A DNA stretch of 64,000 nucleotides from Prostheceraeus crozeri. Its lineage: Eukaryota; Platyhelminthes; Polycladida; Euryleptidae. The notes beneath the pieces were generated by a model. It saw nothing but the letters and a program-made list of their open reading frames with translations, was not told the DNA's origin and made no database searches. The stretch spans positions 1 to 64,000 of the forward strand of contig CAJQUW010008650.1 of assembly GCA_907163375.1 (NCBI GenBank), in the 5' to 3' direction. This document shows, in pieces, positions 15,641-28,025 of the stretch. Numbering within the stretch: the first letter of the stretch is position 1; every line of letters starts with the position of its first letter. The translations under genes were made by a program, and so were the position numbers.

Positions 15641-17580
15641 TATATACCCTACAATGCCGAGCAATAATTCAAACTCATTTCAATCATTTCTATGACCTCC
15701 AAAGCCATCGAGAGTGAAATACAATATAATCTATATGGTTCATTTCGATGTCTACATTCAACAATAGCTATGTCGTATAGACATCATATTAACATTGCTA
15801 TAATGTCACCAGGAATTTGGTGAATTTATTAAATTCCTGATTTGAATTGCGACTGTTCGTCATTGATGTACATCAGTGCTGTTAGTGACCTCTTTTACAT
15901 CCTTTACAAGGAGATGATATGCGGAAGACATTTCTCCACTCTCTTCACTTGAATGCGTCATAGTTAGCTGCACTGAGCTAGCAGTCGCTGCAATATCGTC
16001 AAATGAGTAGGTTATTTGAACAATGAAGACACAGTTACATTATTTGATTCACAACAATGAACACGTAAACTTGCGTCAGATTAAAGTGCTTTGATGAAGG
16101 CAATTGTGGGTAAAATGAAGGTCAAATGAGATACAGACATTGTCCGACTGAGAGTTATCTTCTTTGTGTCAATAAAAACACGAAGAATTCATCACATTTA
16201 AGTTCTCTGTTGCCGACAGTCACTGCGATGCGCGCTTCATCGCCGTCTAGAGGAGTTCGCCAAGGAGAATGAAGCGAGTAATTCAAAGATATAATTATTT
16301 TCACGGAGATTAAAAGTCAACTTTTCAGTATGATATCATCGAGGAGCGGTATCATTGTAGAGCACAGCGATCGAGACAACGATATCGCTCTAAGTATTGA
16401 ACAGGACTTTTTGATCGAGTGAAGGTAATTTATTTCTCTGCATGCATCTCTATCTGGAATATGTTAGATATCTTAGCGTCCAATTTGGCGGCCATGCACA
16501 TTAAGAAGTCTATGGCCATACTTGGAAATACATGATATTTCTATCCATGGACATAGACATATGCTACTAAATAAACATGGTAATAGAAGACTTTTTGAAT
16601 TTAAATCAGTTTCCAGTATTTGTCACATTCCATTCATGAATGAAAAGAACCGCAAAAATGATAATAAAGAAAATAACAGTTTGTAAAAGATACGAAGATC
16701 GAGGAGTCAATTTTCTCGAATATTGTCAGCTATGTGACAGAAAACGGAAATACCAATAATGTTGATAATAAATCGTCTACCAATTTGATATTTTTGATTC
16801 TGCTTCAGGTCGATATAATACAATTGAGCAATTGTAATGGTCCTATGTTTCCAATTCTAGATTTATGCACTTGTCAAAGACATTTAACGTAATTACAATC
16901 AAAATAATACATAGGGAAAATAAAATCATGACGAAAATGCTCTTTGTAGCACAAAAGTTCACGAACTGCGAAGTGTTGACCGCAAACACTGAAAAGTTGA
17001 TCAGGGACTCATGCACTCTCAACTTTTCAACACATACAAAATATTAACAAAAACAACACAAACAAAAATGCATGTAGCAGAATCACTCATCATAAAATCA
17101 CGCCAGACCTCATCATGAACTATCAAACATCATCCAAACTTTTGCATCTATTTTAGCTGGTGGCCAATTATATTTCTTTGCATGCATGGACCGCGGAAGT
17201 GGGGGGGGGGCAAGGGAGGCCAGGCCACCCCTATAAAAATTTGCCGGGCCACATGTGTATTTAGCCCCCCTCAAATTTGAGCTGTTAAAATATTCATCTT
17301 AATGATAATTTGCAATCTAATTCTTTATTATCTATTAAATAAATACAAAGTCGGGAGATGAAACGATTCCCACTTGAATTAACAGTAACAGATCTTCTCC
17401 TCATCAACTCTGCGAGTTAATTCTGACGCAAAAAAGTCGAAAAAGTGCTTTCAAATCCGTGCGACCCATGGACCGTCTACCCACATGTGTAGTGGTTTAC
17501 TAATTGGAATGCTTATCACATGTGCATTCGATTCGCTCTCGAATGTATCTTATATGTCGGTGGTAAACTTATGCATCAAA
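15641..17580. other. No gene recognised
   Basis: AT-rich intergenic sequence without convincing ORFs, motifs or tandem structure. A G-run of ten lies near 17201-17210. I see no homology to coding families here. Confidence 0.4.
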
Positions 17581-17800
17581 GGATAGACAAGTGGTTCTCA
17601 ACATTGCATGGTCTATGGCCCCCTTCCCAGCCATTCGACTTTCCGTGGCCCTCTGCTAATGTCTGATAGCAATTCATTTCCCATTCAACTTCTTTGTTGC
17701 TACTTTCTCCAAGTTTCTTCAACCCTTACGATTACATAAATTTACTTGAATTGTGCCGTTATAAATTAGGCGCCCCCGGTTGAGAACGACTGGGATAGAC
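17581..17800. mobile_element. Short hAT-type MITE with 8-bp target duplication
   Basis: The octamer GGATAGAC occurs at 17581-17588 and again at 17793-17800. Between them the ends are AAGTGGTTCTCAAC (17589-17602) and GTTGAGAACGACTG (17779-17792), an imperfect inverted repeat of the CAGTGGTTCTCAAC type common to hAT elements. At 204 bp it has no coding capacity. An 8-bp target duplication is characteristic of hAT transposases. Confidence 0.85.
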
Positions 17801-18679
17801 CATGGTTGACTTCTATTGTGTCGTGCACATATAACAGATTTTGTTAAACGCTCAGCGGATTTTTTGCACTTTGACTTGAATTCACGGAAAGTAAAATTCA
17901 TCATGAAATGATGAAATTGGTGTTTTCACACTCAAGATCGGTGGTACATTGCGGTATAGGGTAGCCCCATCAGCGGTTCCAGAAGCCCATTCGCTGTGTG
18001 GTTCCTGGAAACAGTTACGACTAAACTTCCAAGACAGATGAACGACGACAAATGCTCTCTTCCAAGCGCGTGTGATCTTTTTTCGTGCGAAATATAAGGT
18101 TATACGCAAACAAACGCTTGTTTATATAAATCACAATCAGTATGAGATTATATTCAAAGCCCTACACTAACACTTATTATTGAAATTTTGAATAGGCTGT
18201 TTGGTTTTTCTTTCATTTCATTTAACATGGAAATAAAGTATAATGATGTAGTACAGAAGTGAAATATCGCTAAAATTTATACAATGAATTGATTTTTCAA
18301 GATGATCGATGAACTACAGTTATTTCAATTAGGCATGTAATACAACTATATTACTTCTAACAAGCATTGGTAATAGTTATATTTCATATGAAAGATGTTC
18401 ACTTTGATCAACAGATTTTGTCTATCAATTCGTCGAATTATATACATCTGCAACTTCTATTTAAGTCTGTGATTTATGAGTAGCTTTCATGATTATACTT
18501 TGCACTATGACCGTAAATCAGAGAAAATAAATAACGATACTGATGCAGATCAATAATGCTTCCATTGTGATTGCGAATGTTAATAAACAGAATCTTTTAT
18601 GTCTATACAACCTTATTGTGATGAAACATTGTACAAATCTTCTGGCCCTCCTCGTGAAAAATTGTTCCGCGGGCCCTGT
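17801..18679. other. No gene recognised
   Basis: AT-rich, unremarkable sequence; no ORF above 75 codons that looks coding and no tandem repeat. Confidence 0.4.
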
Positions 18680-18800
18680 GCATGTAACAGATATCTCACC
18701 GTCAATTTTAATACGTGGCTCATTCGATTTCTATTCAAACTGACAGACATTCCTCTCGATTTAAGTTTATGCTCCTGCCTTCGAATGTCCTGTCATTTTT
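18680..18800 (+). repeat. Dispersed repeat family C (copy 1)
   Basis: GTAACAGATATCTC...CCGT...TTTTAAT.CGTGGCTCATTC and the following AACTGACAGACA...CCTCTCGATTTAAGTTTAT recur at about 29169-29290 with scattered substitutions. Non-coding. Confidence 0.6.
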
Positions 18801-18974
18801 AAATGTATTCATCATCAATTTCATGTCCAAAACTGCATATGGTCCTGTCGGTTTGTTGTACGAGTATTATCGGCAATCTGCAAACCGCACGCTGCCAAAC
18901 CGATGAAGTACTTGCTGTGCACTGATGATGAATGCCACGATATTTGATAATCTCACTTGAAGATTATTTGATAA

Positions 18975-19213
18975 GATGTCTACAGTTCTGCATAAGTTAT
19001 TGTTTTCATTGACGTTCGAATCATTTCATTCAGCATGTCCATATTGCCTTCTTTTCTCATTCCACGTCCCCATTGATGAATGTTGAAGAGATAATAGACT
19101 CTGTATCCTGCGATCCTTATCAATCCTTGCGATATTGAGCTCTCAGGTAGCACTCTCCCACGCAGGCTCCCACGGAGGCACATCTGAGAGCACGTGATTC
19201 CCTCAGGGTCAAA
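18975..19213. repeat. Dispersed repeat family B (copy 1)
   Basis: About 240 bp from GATGTCTACAGTTCTGCATA to CCTCAGGGTCAAAAA are almost identical to 29733-29976. A 67-codon minus-strand ORF lies inside but is not recognisably coding. The near identity implies recent dispersal. Confidence 0.75.
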
Positions 19214-19429
19214 AAACAGGTGCTGTGGTTGCTGTGGCTCATTTTCAACGTCCAGTGCAGAAGGAAAGGTGGTAGCATATCCAGAGCTGTTTTTGCAAAT
19301 TTTCAGACACCGCCTTCGGAAAACAGATCTCCATGTTTACAGAAAAAACGTCGAAATGAATGAGAATAAAGGATCCAGACCATCCAAGTCCAGTTTTCAA
19401 GCAGAACAGTTTTACGTCATTCTTTGTTC

Positions 19430-19530
19430 TGACACTTACTCGCATAGTGTTCGCACTCCACATTTGCACCAGTGTGAACCATCTCACGGGTTGCGGAGCA
19501 CCACAAGGAGTATAACCTATTTAGTATATT
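19430..19530 (+). pseudogene. Tiny reverse transcriptase remnant
   Basis: In one plus-strand phase, 19480-19520 reads TGCGAPQGV, the GxPQG motif of non-LTR reverse transcriptases (motif B'), followed at once by a stop. Only this core is recognisable; a LINE relic is the likely source. Confidence 0.4.
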
Positions 19531-21303
19531 AATCTGAAAATTACACAATACTTTTATGATAACATTGACTCTATTTGCCTCAGCAGGTTGAAAACTGCTC
19601 ATCTGTAGAGGACGCAGGACGGTTCTTTACATCTACAAGACTTGATGTCTTCCTAACTCATGAACTTCAGAACACAAATTCCTCCTCCAACCGTCACACG
19701 TTTCCCTTCCACCCTCCAAGACTTCGATGCAAAGAGAAATGTGTGAGACCTCTCCTCCTGACATGTTTTCATTCTTCTGTGAATGTCATTGAAACAACGA
19801 ACTTCTTCCACTGTTCCGTCAAATTGGAACGATTCTTAGAATGAAGTGGAAAGTCTCAATAGTTGAAACGTGAACAGTCTGCGTACAACTGAATTTCTAA
19901 TACGAACAAGTGATAAAATCCAGAGAATGAGTATTCACCAAGTTTGAAGAAGTTTACAATGCTACTTCTCATCTGCTGCATCGCTAATGATTGATTTGCT
20001 TTATGCTTTGCTTTACACCATCTCCATATTTCACTTTTAATCTGCATTGTTTGCATACAGGACGATCTCAATTCCATACTACTTGTATTATATTTTATAA
20101 AATGTATTTTTTTACATTTTATTACTCATGAATATCCGCTAAAGACGTCATCAAAGTATCCATGTGATTTGTTTATTGAATTGCCTGCGTTTTAGATGTG
20201 CGAATCCCAGCCATGTGCGGTATGTCAGATCAACACCGCAGTAGAAAAGGCGGAGAAGCTTGTAAATTTCAAATACTTGTCACAGTTTGAAATAATTGTT
20301 GTTGATGAACTAAGACCAAATTCAACTTTGACTAAGATGGAGTTCTCCAATAATGAAGTGCATAATTTGCGTTATTCATCAACGGATGAGTAGGAGATGG
20401 CATCCTGACTGGGTTTGACCCTATTTGCCTCAGTTGGGGGCATCATGGCTCTCCCCTCGGTTTTTATCTCACGCCGGAACGAATAATTGTTTGAAGGTCT
20501 CCTTTAGTGACTTTTCCTAACTTTGTGTTGGCGTTCTCTGAGTGGCAGCTGTTTTTTGTAGACCCAATATTTTAGCCACAGGAGCCACATGAAAAACATT
20601 TACGACCACATTTATCGATATTTTGGATTTTCTCTTCTACTGATAAGAATTTTGAGTTTGAAGTTGATTTGCAACTTCTGTAGTTTGTCCGTTCAGGAAA
20701 TATGGTCGAGTAATTATGTTAATTGATACTCAGATACTTTTTACCTCCTTGTGATGACTAATATTGCGTATGGACTATAAATGCTATTCAATAACTGAGC
20801 GAAATACACAAACTTCTCTAATATTCACCGATGTTGTTCTGAAAGATTTACCGGTGTGATTATTGATACATAGAGCTATAAATCTTGTTGATATGATTCA
20901 TAAAAATATTGTTTGAATTTTAAATTGCTATTTATAGTGTCAAGATTAACTTGGAATGAAAAACCGATACCACCAACGAATAGAGCATACCCAAAATAAT
21001 TGTTTATTCTCATGTCTTGCCACATAAGTCAATGGTTTAGAAGATCTCAGGGGGGGACAAGAAAAAGCCTAATTTCTGAGTGGTTGTCAAGAAGAAGCTT
21101 TGCAGCATCGTACTGTCCTCACCAACGGGTTACGAGTAATGGCTTCAATTTCGTCCCATTGTTGCCTACATGTCAACAATTGATTGGCACTTGAAAAACT
21201 TGTATATCACTGAACAATGATTGAAGTAGTACCTCACTGCTGAGATGGTAGAAACTAAATCCACGAAAACCAAATGAAGTCGGTGGTTGAAACAATGTAG
21301 GCC
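19531..21303. other. No gene recognised
   Basis: No convincing coding sequence. The 20196-20393 ORF contains AEKLVNFKYLSQFEI, which weakly recalls the FKYLG segment of LINE reverse transcriptases, but nothing else supports it. Confidence 0.3.
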
Positions 21304-21987
21304 TACACTGTAAATCGCTCAATACCAATCACATACGAAGGATGCATACCAAAGTATTTTGTTGGTATATTTCTGTATTTTCTTGGTATGTATTTGTATG
21401 CTTTTCGTATGTTATTTCAAATGTGGTATGCTTTACATACTAGAGCCATACCAGCACAATGTTAAAGGAAAGCATCAATGATTTCTAATATATGTTGATT
21501 GAAGGCTTTTTGTCAATAAAGATCACACTAATGTTACTACTGTTTTTGTAAGTAGTAAGATAATGACATTTAATAGTCAAACTTACAATACTGAATTCGA
21601 TTTTAATACATGTAAGACTGAGGCATTTCATAAATAATTAATAAGTATTTGACCATCAACAATTACGCATTATGTAATTTTGGAACTAAGCATATTATCA
21701 ATCCGAAATAAAAACACATTATAATTCATGAACGCAAAAATAGTTATGTTTCAGATATATAAGTCAGCATGGTTGCTCGAAAGTTATCGTTTTATTGAAA
21801 TGATGTTTATCAATATAGTTCATGGAAATTAGCTAAAAATTTGTCTTGTGAATGCTATAAGACAAGTTGCAAAGATGACATGCGGCTTTAATTTCTCAAT
21901 ATATCTAATCTAGTCAAATACCACACTCTGAGAAAGAAATATTCACGACTGGTATTACTGGGAAAAAGTTATTTGTAAGTAGTATGT

Positions 21988-23542
21988 GCTCACCTTGTCG
22001 ACCCTTGTCCCGCGTATCCGAAGGTAGGTCCAGTCCTCTTTTTCCATTCCTTCCGGTTATGGACCAGGGAGGCATCCACTCCTTTTGCCTTCATGTCGGC
22101 GGTTATTGTCGCTGTCCAGGTTTTCTTCGGGCGGCCTCTACCTCTTCTTCCTTCCACTTGCAGACGTGATGCTTTCTTAAGGGGATAGCTCTCTCCGCGA
22201 CGCTGCACATGACCAAACCATGACAGCCTTCTTGCTCTTGCCACTTCTTGAATAGGGGCTACCTCCACATTAGATCTTATTTCTTCATTGGTCTTCCGGT
22301 CCAAGCGTGTGTAGCCCTGCATCCACCTTAGCATCCGCATCTCCGCCACGTGCAGCTTCTGCTCATCTGTCTTGAGAGGGGCCCAGCACTCAGAACCATA
22401 AAGGATTGCTGGCTTGATCATAGAGGAGTATACTTTGCTCTTTATCTTCAGTGGCATCCTTCTGTCACATAGCACAGGAGTCAGTCTCTTCCATGTGTTC
22501 CAGCCGCAACGTACTCGATGTGCAACATCACATGCGCTGGTCACCTCAGTATTGACCATGGACCCCAGATATTTAAAGCAGTCCACACTCTTCACCGGCT
22601 GACTCTGAATCTCCATAGTTGTTCTTCTTGGGTCGGACGACAGATATTCGGTCTTGGAACGGCTTACCCTCAGGCCCTTACTCTCAAATGCTCTCCTCCA
22701 TGCTTCCAACCTTCGCTCTACATCTTGATGACTGCTTCCAAATATTACGAGATCGTCGGCGTATAACATATCCCAGGGACCACCTCTTCTGCAATCCTTG
22801 GAAATTTCATCCATTATTACGATGAAGAGAAAAGGGCTTAAAGCTGAGCCTTGATGTAGCCCAACAGAGACAGGAAAGGCACGACTTTCACCTTGTCTAC
22901 ATCTCACTGCAGTTGTGCTGTCCCTGTACATGTCCTGTATTAAACGGATGTAGCACTCCGGTACTTCCCGTGTGCGGAGACAATTCCATATCAGCTTCCT
23001 TGGGACTGTATCGTAGGCCTTTTCGAGATCAACGAACACTGCGTGGAAAGGCTTATTTTTCTCTCTGAATGCCTCCATCGCCATTCTCAGACAAAATTGT
23101 GGGTCTGTTGTGCCAACTCCTGGTCTGAAGCCAAATTGATTGATATCCACCTCAATAAGATCACGAAGACGCTTCTCCAAAATCTTCTCCAGAATCTTCA
23201 TGGTGTGACTGAGAAGCTTGATACCGCGATAGTTGCCAACATCTTGATGGTCTCCTTTACCCTTGAAGATGGGTGTAATAACACTTTTCCGCCACGCGTC
23301 CGGTATTCTTCCCGATGTCAGTATCTCATTGAAGAGGTACACCAGAAGGTCCAAGCCGTAGTCCCCAAGCACCTTGAAAACTTCAATAGGAATGTCATCC
23401 GGTCCACAACTTTTACCCGATCTCACTTTTTTCAGTTGCTTAGCCACTTCATCCCTTGTAATCATCTCCACTGGACCCACAACAGCAGCTCCAGCAGGGA
23501 TCTCTTCATGCGGCCTTGTTTGATTAATTTGATTGAATGAAC
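21988..23542 (-). mobile_element. 5'-truncated RTE-like LINE insertion
   Basis: An 18-bp direct repeat TATTT(G/A)TAAGTAGTATGT flanks the insert at 21970-21987 and 23543-23560 with one mismatch, consistent with target-primed reverse transcription. On the minus strand the insert starts inside the reverse transcriptase domain region and ends two bases after the stop codon of the ORF, so there is essentially no 3' UTR. Confidence 0.75.
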
Positions 23543-23582
23543 TATTTATAAGTAGTATGTAATATAACTTATTTTTTGCCAT
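21990..23582 (-). CDS. Reverse transcriptase ORF of RTE-like LINE (endonuclease missing)
   Basis: The 530-codon uninterrupted frame includes the RT palm motifs in order: KSCGPDDIPIEVFK, VITPIFKGKG and NYRGIKLLSH, INQFGFRPGVGTTDPQF, HAVFVDLEKAYDTVPR (catalytic Asp), SVGLHQGSALSPFLF, MLYADDLVIFG (catalytic YADD), then FKYLGSMV and the C-terminal RMLRWMQGYTRLDRKTNEEI and RRLSWFGHVQRR segments of RTE/craniate-like ORFs. The first 13 or so codons (up to about 23543) come from the host transposon. The apurinic endonuclease is absent, so it is 5'-truncated. The intact frame suggests a fairly young insertion. Confidence 0.88.
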   Translation of the reverse strand: MAKNKLYYILLINSSFNQINQTRPHEEIPAGAAVVGPVEMITRDEVAKQLKKVRSGKSCGPDDIPIEVFKVLGDYGLDLLVYLFNEILTSGRIPDAWRKSVITPIFKGKGDHQDVGNYRGIKLLSHTMKILEKILEKRLRDLIEVDINQFGFRPGVGTTDPQFCLRMAMEAFREKNKPFHAVFVDLEKAYDTVPRKLIWNCLRTREVPECYIRLIQDMYRDSTTAVRCRQGESRAFPVSVGLHQGSALSPFLFIVIMDEISKDCRRGGPWDMLYADDLVIFGSSHQDVERRLEAWRRAFESKGLRVSRSKTEYLSSDPRRTTMEIQSQPVKSVDCFKYLGSMVNTEVTSACDVAHRVRCGWNTWKRLTPVLCDRRMPLKIKSKVYSSMIKPAILYGSECWAPLKTDEQKLHVAEMRMLRWMQGYTRLDRKTNEEIRSNVEVAPIQEVARARRLSWFGHVQRRGESYPLKKASRLQVEGRRGRGRPKKTWTATITADMKAKGVDASLVHNRKEWKKRTGPTFGYAGQGSTR

Positions 23583-23875
23583 GTGACTTAAAGCTATTCA
23601 TACGAAATGCATACGAAACACATACCAATTTCCATCGGGCTTCTTATATAAAACATACCAACAACTCGTATTTCATTGTAAAACAGCCAATCACAGATAG
23701 AATAGTTCGTATCGCTACATAACAATCACATACGAAAGTAAGTGAGATTTCGTATGAAAAATATACCAGATCTCTGTAAACATACGAGAATATCGTATCA
23801 GATGTTAGTTTCAAATTGTATGTGATTTTGGTATATGGTTGTATGTAATTTTCGTATCCAGCGATTTACAGTGTA

Positions 23876-24752
23876 TATATGGTACCTCCTTCGAGCTGGC
23901 TCCATCATAGCATATAGGGTAAGCCATAGAGTAGGTATATTAGGTAGAGTGGTAACTCCGCATTTGTTAAATACCCAATGTGTATACACTTTCGATTTTA
24001 TTAAATGAACTCAAGGGAGATGCAGTCGGAGTTGTTTCAAAATGTGAGATATGCACATTTATGCAGTTTTGAAGAAATTGCAACGGAATTGACTGATCAT
24101 GATTGTAATACAGAAGGAATGATGGTATTTCACAGATTCTCAGTGGAGATTTAATATTTGTTAAATTAGCAATTCGAAATGTTCCTATTACTTTCATGCT
24201 CAACCTCAAGAATAGGCCTATTTTCTTAAGCGTGATCATATCACAGTCAACCTGCCACTTGCAGAGCAAAATCACGTAATCAAAGACAATGATTTCAATG
24301 AACTTAGAAAGATGTAAATGGTTCCACATCACTATTCAGATTTAAGAAATGAAACATGAATATAGTGAATCATAAAATCATACCGGTGAAAGTTGAATTA
24401 GAAACTTGAAATTTCGGCCAAAAAATGCAAGCACGAATGATATCGCGACTTTTTTCATGAAGACTTCCATTAGAATACGGATCATGAAATTCCCTTGATA
24501 ATCAGCTTAATTTCCTCTTAGTAAGGATGCTTATTAGCAAATATTCATTCCTTTTGATATCCAACTTGTTTCATACTACTTATACAGGGGAGTCATCTCG
24601 GTAGTAGGCCTATGTAAATTGGCAAATTTTGACTTTTTTCAAAAGTGCTCAAATAATTTTGGGACCACGGGAACGTAATCTCCGCAAAAAACTGAACTTT
24701 TGATATAAAAATTTCCACTATATGCACTTACAGACACTCTACCTACATATCC
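23876..24752. other. No gene recognised
   Basis: Intergenic sequence. The 121-codon minus-strand ORF at 23967-24332 shows no recognisable domain and may be fortuitous. Confidence 0.35.
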
Positions 24753-25127
24753 CTACTCTATGAGGTAAGTAATTATCAAGTTTTCCAAAATAACGTCGGT
24801 CATCCATGAAGCATCCAGTTTCAGAGACATCGGCATGCAGAGTAAACATTCTTCCACTTTTCCATTCTTAACAAATCGAACTGAAATGGAGATATTTTCG
24901 ATGTTGCTCTTGTCACGCGTTCCATCCGCTAAAAGTGTAAAAAACGGAACGTCAGCATTCAGACAGTCTGATGCATCTCCGCTCGAAGCGATATCTGCAA
25001 GAGTGTCAGTCATTTTGAATCGACGGCGATGAGTAGGTGGAATTGCGAGGTATTTCGGGCTCAATGTCAGCAAGCTTTTTATCCTTTCGAGGAAGTGTTC
25101 ACTGATTGAGTCAACACTTAACGTCAT
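24753..25127 (-). pseudogene. hAT transposase-derived (DUF4371-like) fragment
   Basis: The 124-residue frame includes PFFTLLADGTRDKSNIENIS and ISVRFVKNGKVEECLL, matching the conserved FSIhADEttDhs..EQhShchRYVd..ghh.E.FLGF core of DUF4371/ZMYM1-like hAT proteins. The catalytic hAT dimerisation domain is missing, so it is a fragment. It lies 0.1 kb from the hAT-type element at 25229-26336 but is not inside it. Confidence 0.65.
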
Positions 25128-25220
25128 GCAACAACTCCATTCATCATTATGCTAATAGAATTTTCTTGGATAGACTTTGTCATCAATTAAGACTAGACAC
25201 GTGTGAACATTATTTAATAG

Positions 25221-26344
25221 GGTTAAAATAGGGTTTACAATCCCGGGATCTCGACTCTATTTCCGAGATTAAAAATCCCGGGATTACGTCTTCGAGATCT
25301 CGAGGTATTTCGAGATATTTGAAAGATTGGCCCTGAGTTCCTTCTAAGTGACATAGTTAAGAGACTCAATGGCTTTTTTGAAAATGCATCCAAATTTTTT
25401 ATGTTCCAAGTTTGATAAATTGCCAATGTGCTGTATTTGCTGAGCCAGCTGGTTAAGCCTCGTTCCCACGATGACACCAGTGTCGTGACATTAGTCCGAG
25501 GAGCAGCGCGAAATCTGGGCTAAATCAATGCCGTGACACAAACCGTTCAGACGCTTAATAAACAGTGTTGTGACACTGCTACTGGTATTGCTTCTGTAAA
25601 CTGAAAATACTTCGTAAATTGATAGCTGAAAGACAAATCACAACGATTTAAAATAACGACTAAAGGCCCGTTCAAGGCTCGTTCAGACAGAGCTAAGTTT
25701 GCGGTTTGCGGTCTTCGAGGGAAAAACCGTCGAAGAAACGGTGAGTCTCCCGAATTCGCTCTATTGACAGGTCACCGGACTACTGCTACTGCAGCTGCGC
25801 TGTGTTGGTTTTCACACATCGACAACGAATTGTGTCTCGGTGATTAATTGACGGTGAAAGACAATTTGAAAAAAATTATCAGTTATCGACAAAATGACAT
25901 TGCAGTTGTGTTCATCTTGTTGTGATGAAGACAACGTTTCGTTCATCAAAATCGACCCAGTGGTTCAGAAGTTATGTCAAAAAATGCATTTGTTCTCTAA
26001 GTGAATGTATGCTCAACTGATAAGTGAGTACCGTTGACAGAAAGTCTTCGAAACACAAAATTGGCGATAGCTCAGCTAATATTAGATCAAATTTAACAAA
26101 TAGACTTCATTTTACTTGTCATTTCATGATTGTGAAGATGGTGTTTGTTTAGTTCACGTTGAAAGATATACATTTTACAAGCACGTATCGTCTTTTGAAA
26201 TATTTCTTGAAACTTAATGATTAAAAACATATACAGTATATATAAATCTCGATCGAGATTCCGGGATCCCGGGATTGCGATTAGCCAGTCTCGAAAATCC
26301 CGGGATTGAGAAAACGGCTCGAGATTGTAAACCCTAGGTTAAAA
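25221..26344. mobile_element. hAT-type non-autonomous element with perfect 8-bp target duplication
   Basis: GGTTAAAA is present at 25221-25228 and 26337-26344. The intervening element starts TAGGGTTTACAATCCCGGGA at 25229 and ends in the complement GATTGTAAACCCTA at 26336. Subterminal CCCGGGATT and CTCGA words repeat several times near both ends, as expected for transposase binding sites. The 1.1-kb interior has no transposase. Confidence 0.9.
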
Positions 26345-26690
26345 CGATAGTGAAATTTTCATTATCGATATTTCAAAATTCTTTATTGATAATTTCGATA
26401 TTAATATCGATATTATTGACGATATTAATATCGACAATAATATTCATATTGATAATGATCTCTATGATGATATCGATGCAACATAACGCTATCTATTCAC
26501 TATCTGTAAATCGATTAAAGATCAAAAAATTGTGAGTATCGATATGAATATTTGCATCAAGATATTAATAATGATAGCTATATCCGTATATTTATCATTT
26601 AGCCTATGGAAAATCAACATGTACAAGTACACCTATATATCGATGACGTTCGTATACAATTTTCGATCAGACATCAGCTAAGTTCTAATG
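26345..26690. repeat. Degenerate ATATCGAT-rich tract
   Basis: Many copies of TATCGATA/GATATTAATATCGA variants in an AT-rich stretch, a decayed microsatellite-like tract. A larger one is at 28620-29095. Confidence 0.55.
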
Positions 26691-26696
26691 TCGAAA

Positions 26697-26960
26697 ACAC
26701 AGAATTAGACAGGTCGTCTCTTCTTCTGTTTGACTAGAAGGGAAGCATTGGAACATGTAACGTAAATGAAATGGAACAATCTCCTGACTAAATACCATAG
26801 CAATCGAACAATGAGCAGCCAGTTCAACATTAAACACGCCAAATTGTGCAAAGTTTCAGTGACTGTTATCAACCGGATCACACAGCAAAGAAACACAGTC
26901 GATGTCAAGTTCTACAGAGAAGTTTGTGAACGTTTTTTCATGCGCCTGCTAACTTTTTTT
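26697..26960 (-). repeat. Dispersed repeat family A, 3' half
   Basis: Complement of the 58410-58679 segment: CACAGAATTAGACAGGTCG at one edge, then the words GGAACATG, CAACATTAAACACGCCAA and AACGTTTTTTCATGCGCC. The end CACAGAATTAGA matches the family terminus. Confidence 0.65.
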
Positions 26961-27764
26961 AACCCTTTCACTGCTGATGGTAAGTATACTAGCCATGGGT
27001 GCATTCTCTCCTGTGCTAAGTCAGTTTTATAATTCATTCTCTCCCGTGCTTGATGCTTCCCTGCAAAATCCACCGACAGATAATGACAGTTTCAATCAAC
27101 AAACATGTGTTTTGGTTCCGCTTACAATACAGCTCATTAGGGGCGTGGAATGACGACAAGTTTCGAGATAAGAGCTTTGACATCCAAATATATTGAAATA
27201 TCGGAATACAACTGTGAATGTCAAACTCTCACATTTTTGGCACGGAATCACAAGCCTCAAGCATCTGATGACCGTCTACAAAGCAAGCGTGATAAAAGGA
27301 CATTAGGGCAAAGGTGCGACGAAGCAGGAGAATGAAACGGTCTCTGCAAATGCTTGTCTGGATGTAAGAAACCTCAGGAAGAAAATGACGGAAATTGTTC
27401 ACTTGTCATGACTCATGATCTGTGTACATGTAGCTTCACCAAGACCGCCCTCTCTTCGAAACATCTTGGCGACGTTCCTGAAATACATGTACTTTTGCAT
27501 CAAAGTTTGATCCCACAGAAGGCTCACTAATGCAGCCTACTGATATATATGCATTTTCCATCAAAGTGTTGCCGAATGTGCATTCATTATTCACCATCTT
27601 ATTTATCTTACATGTATAATAAGTAGGAAAGTTTCGTGTACGCTTTTGCGCAAATGCAACGAAATTGTTAGAAACTTTCCGATGCACTAGATATTTTGTT
27701 TCTTCGAATTTCGATTCTTTGGTTGTTTAATAAATTTTGCGTACGTGTGTGCGTAAAACATTCT
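26961..27764. other. No gene recognised
   Basis: No convincing coding or repeat structure apart from small ORFs below 90 codons. Confidence 0.35.
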
Positions 27765-28025
27765 GAGGAGTATCGAGAAACCAACATTATCGAGAAAACT
27801 TTCGCGCAATGATCTGAATTCATCGAATCTGAAGGAGTCGTGGCCATTGGAGCATTTGGAGGAATTCACAGCAATCCGCAAGCGACGCACGACTATTTTT
27901 CCTATCTCTGCAAGGTATTAAGAAACTCGTTTTTCCCACTTATTAAGTTCCTGCATATGCCATCTGTTTGAATCAGCTTGCACTTCTAGCAAAGTGATAC
28001 GCTTAAACAATCTAATTCTGTGGTC
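27765..28025 (-). repeat. Dispersed repeat family A, partial copy
   Basis: Same words and orientation as the copy at 15391-15640 (TCGAGAAAACTTTCGCGCAATG, GGAATTCACAGCAATCCGCA, CTTCTAGCAAAGTGA), ending in CTAATTCTGTG at about 28012-28022. Confidence 0.65.

Larger units (their letters stand above)
21304..23875. mobile_element. TA-flanked DNA transposon (non-autonomous), interrupted by a LINE
   Basis: Perfect 14-bp inverted ends CACTGTAAATCGCT lie at 21306-21319 and, as complement, 23860-23873; each is flanked by TA (21304-21305, 23874-23875), the target duplication of Tc1/mariner-like and related families. The interior near both ends is rich in CATACGA/GGTATG words in alternating orientation. 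Without the nested LINE the element is about 1.0 kb and shows no transposase. Confidence 0.8.
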
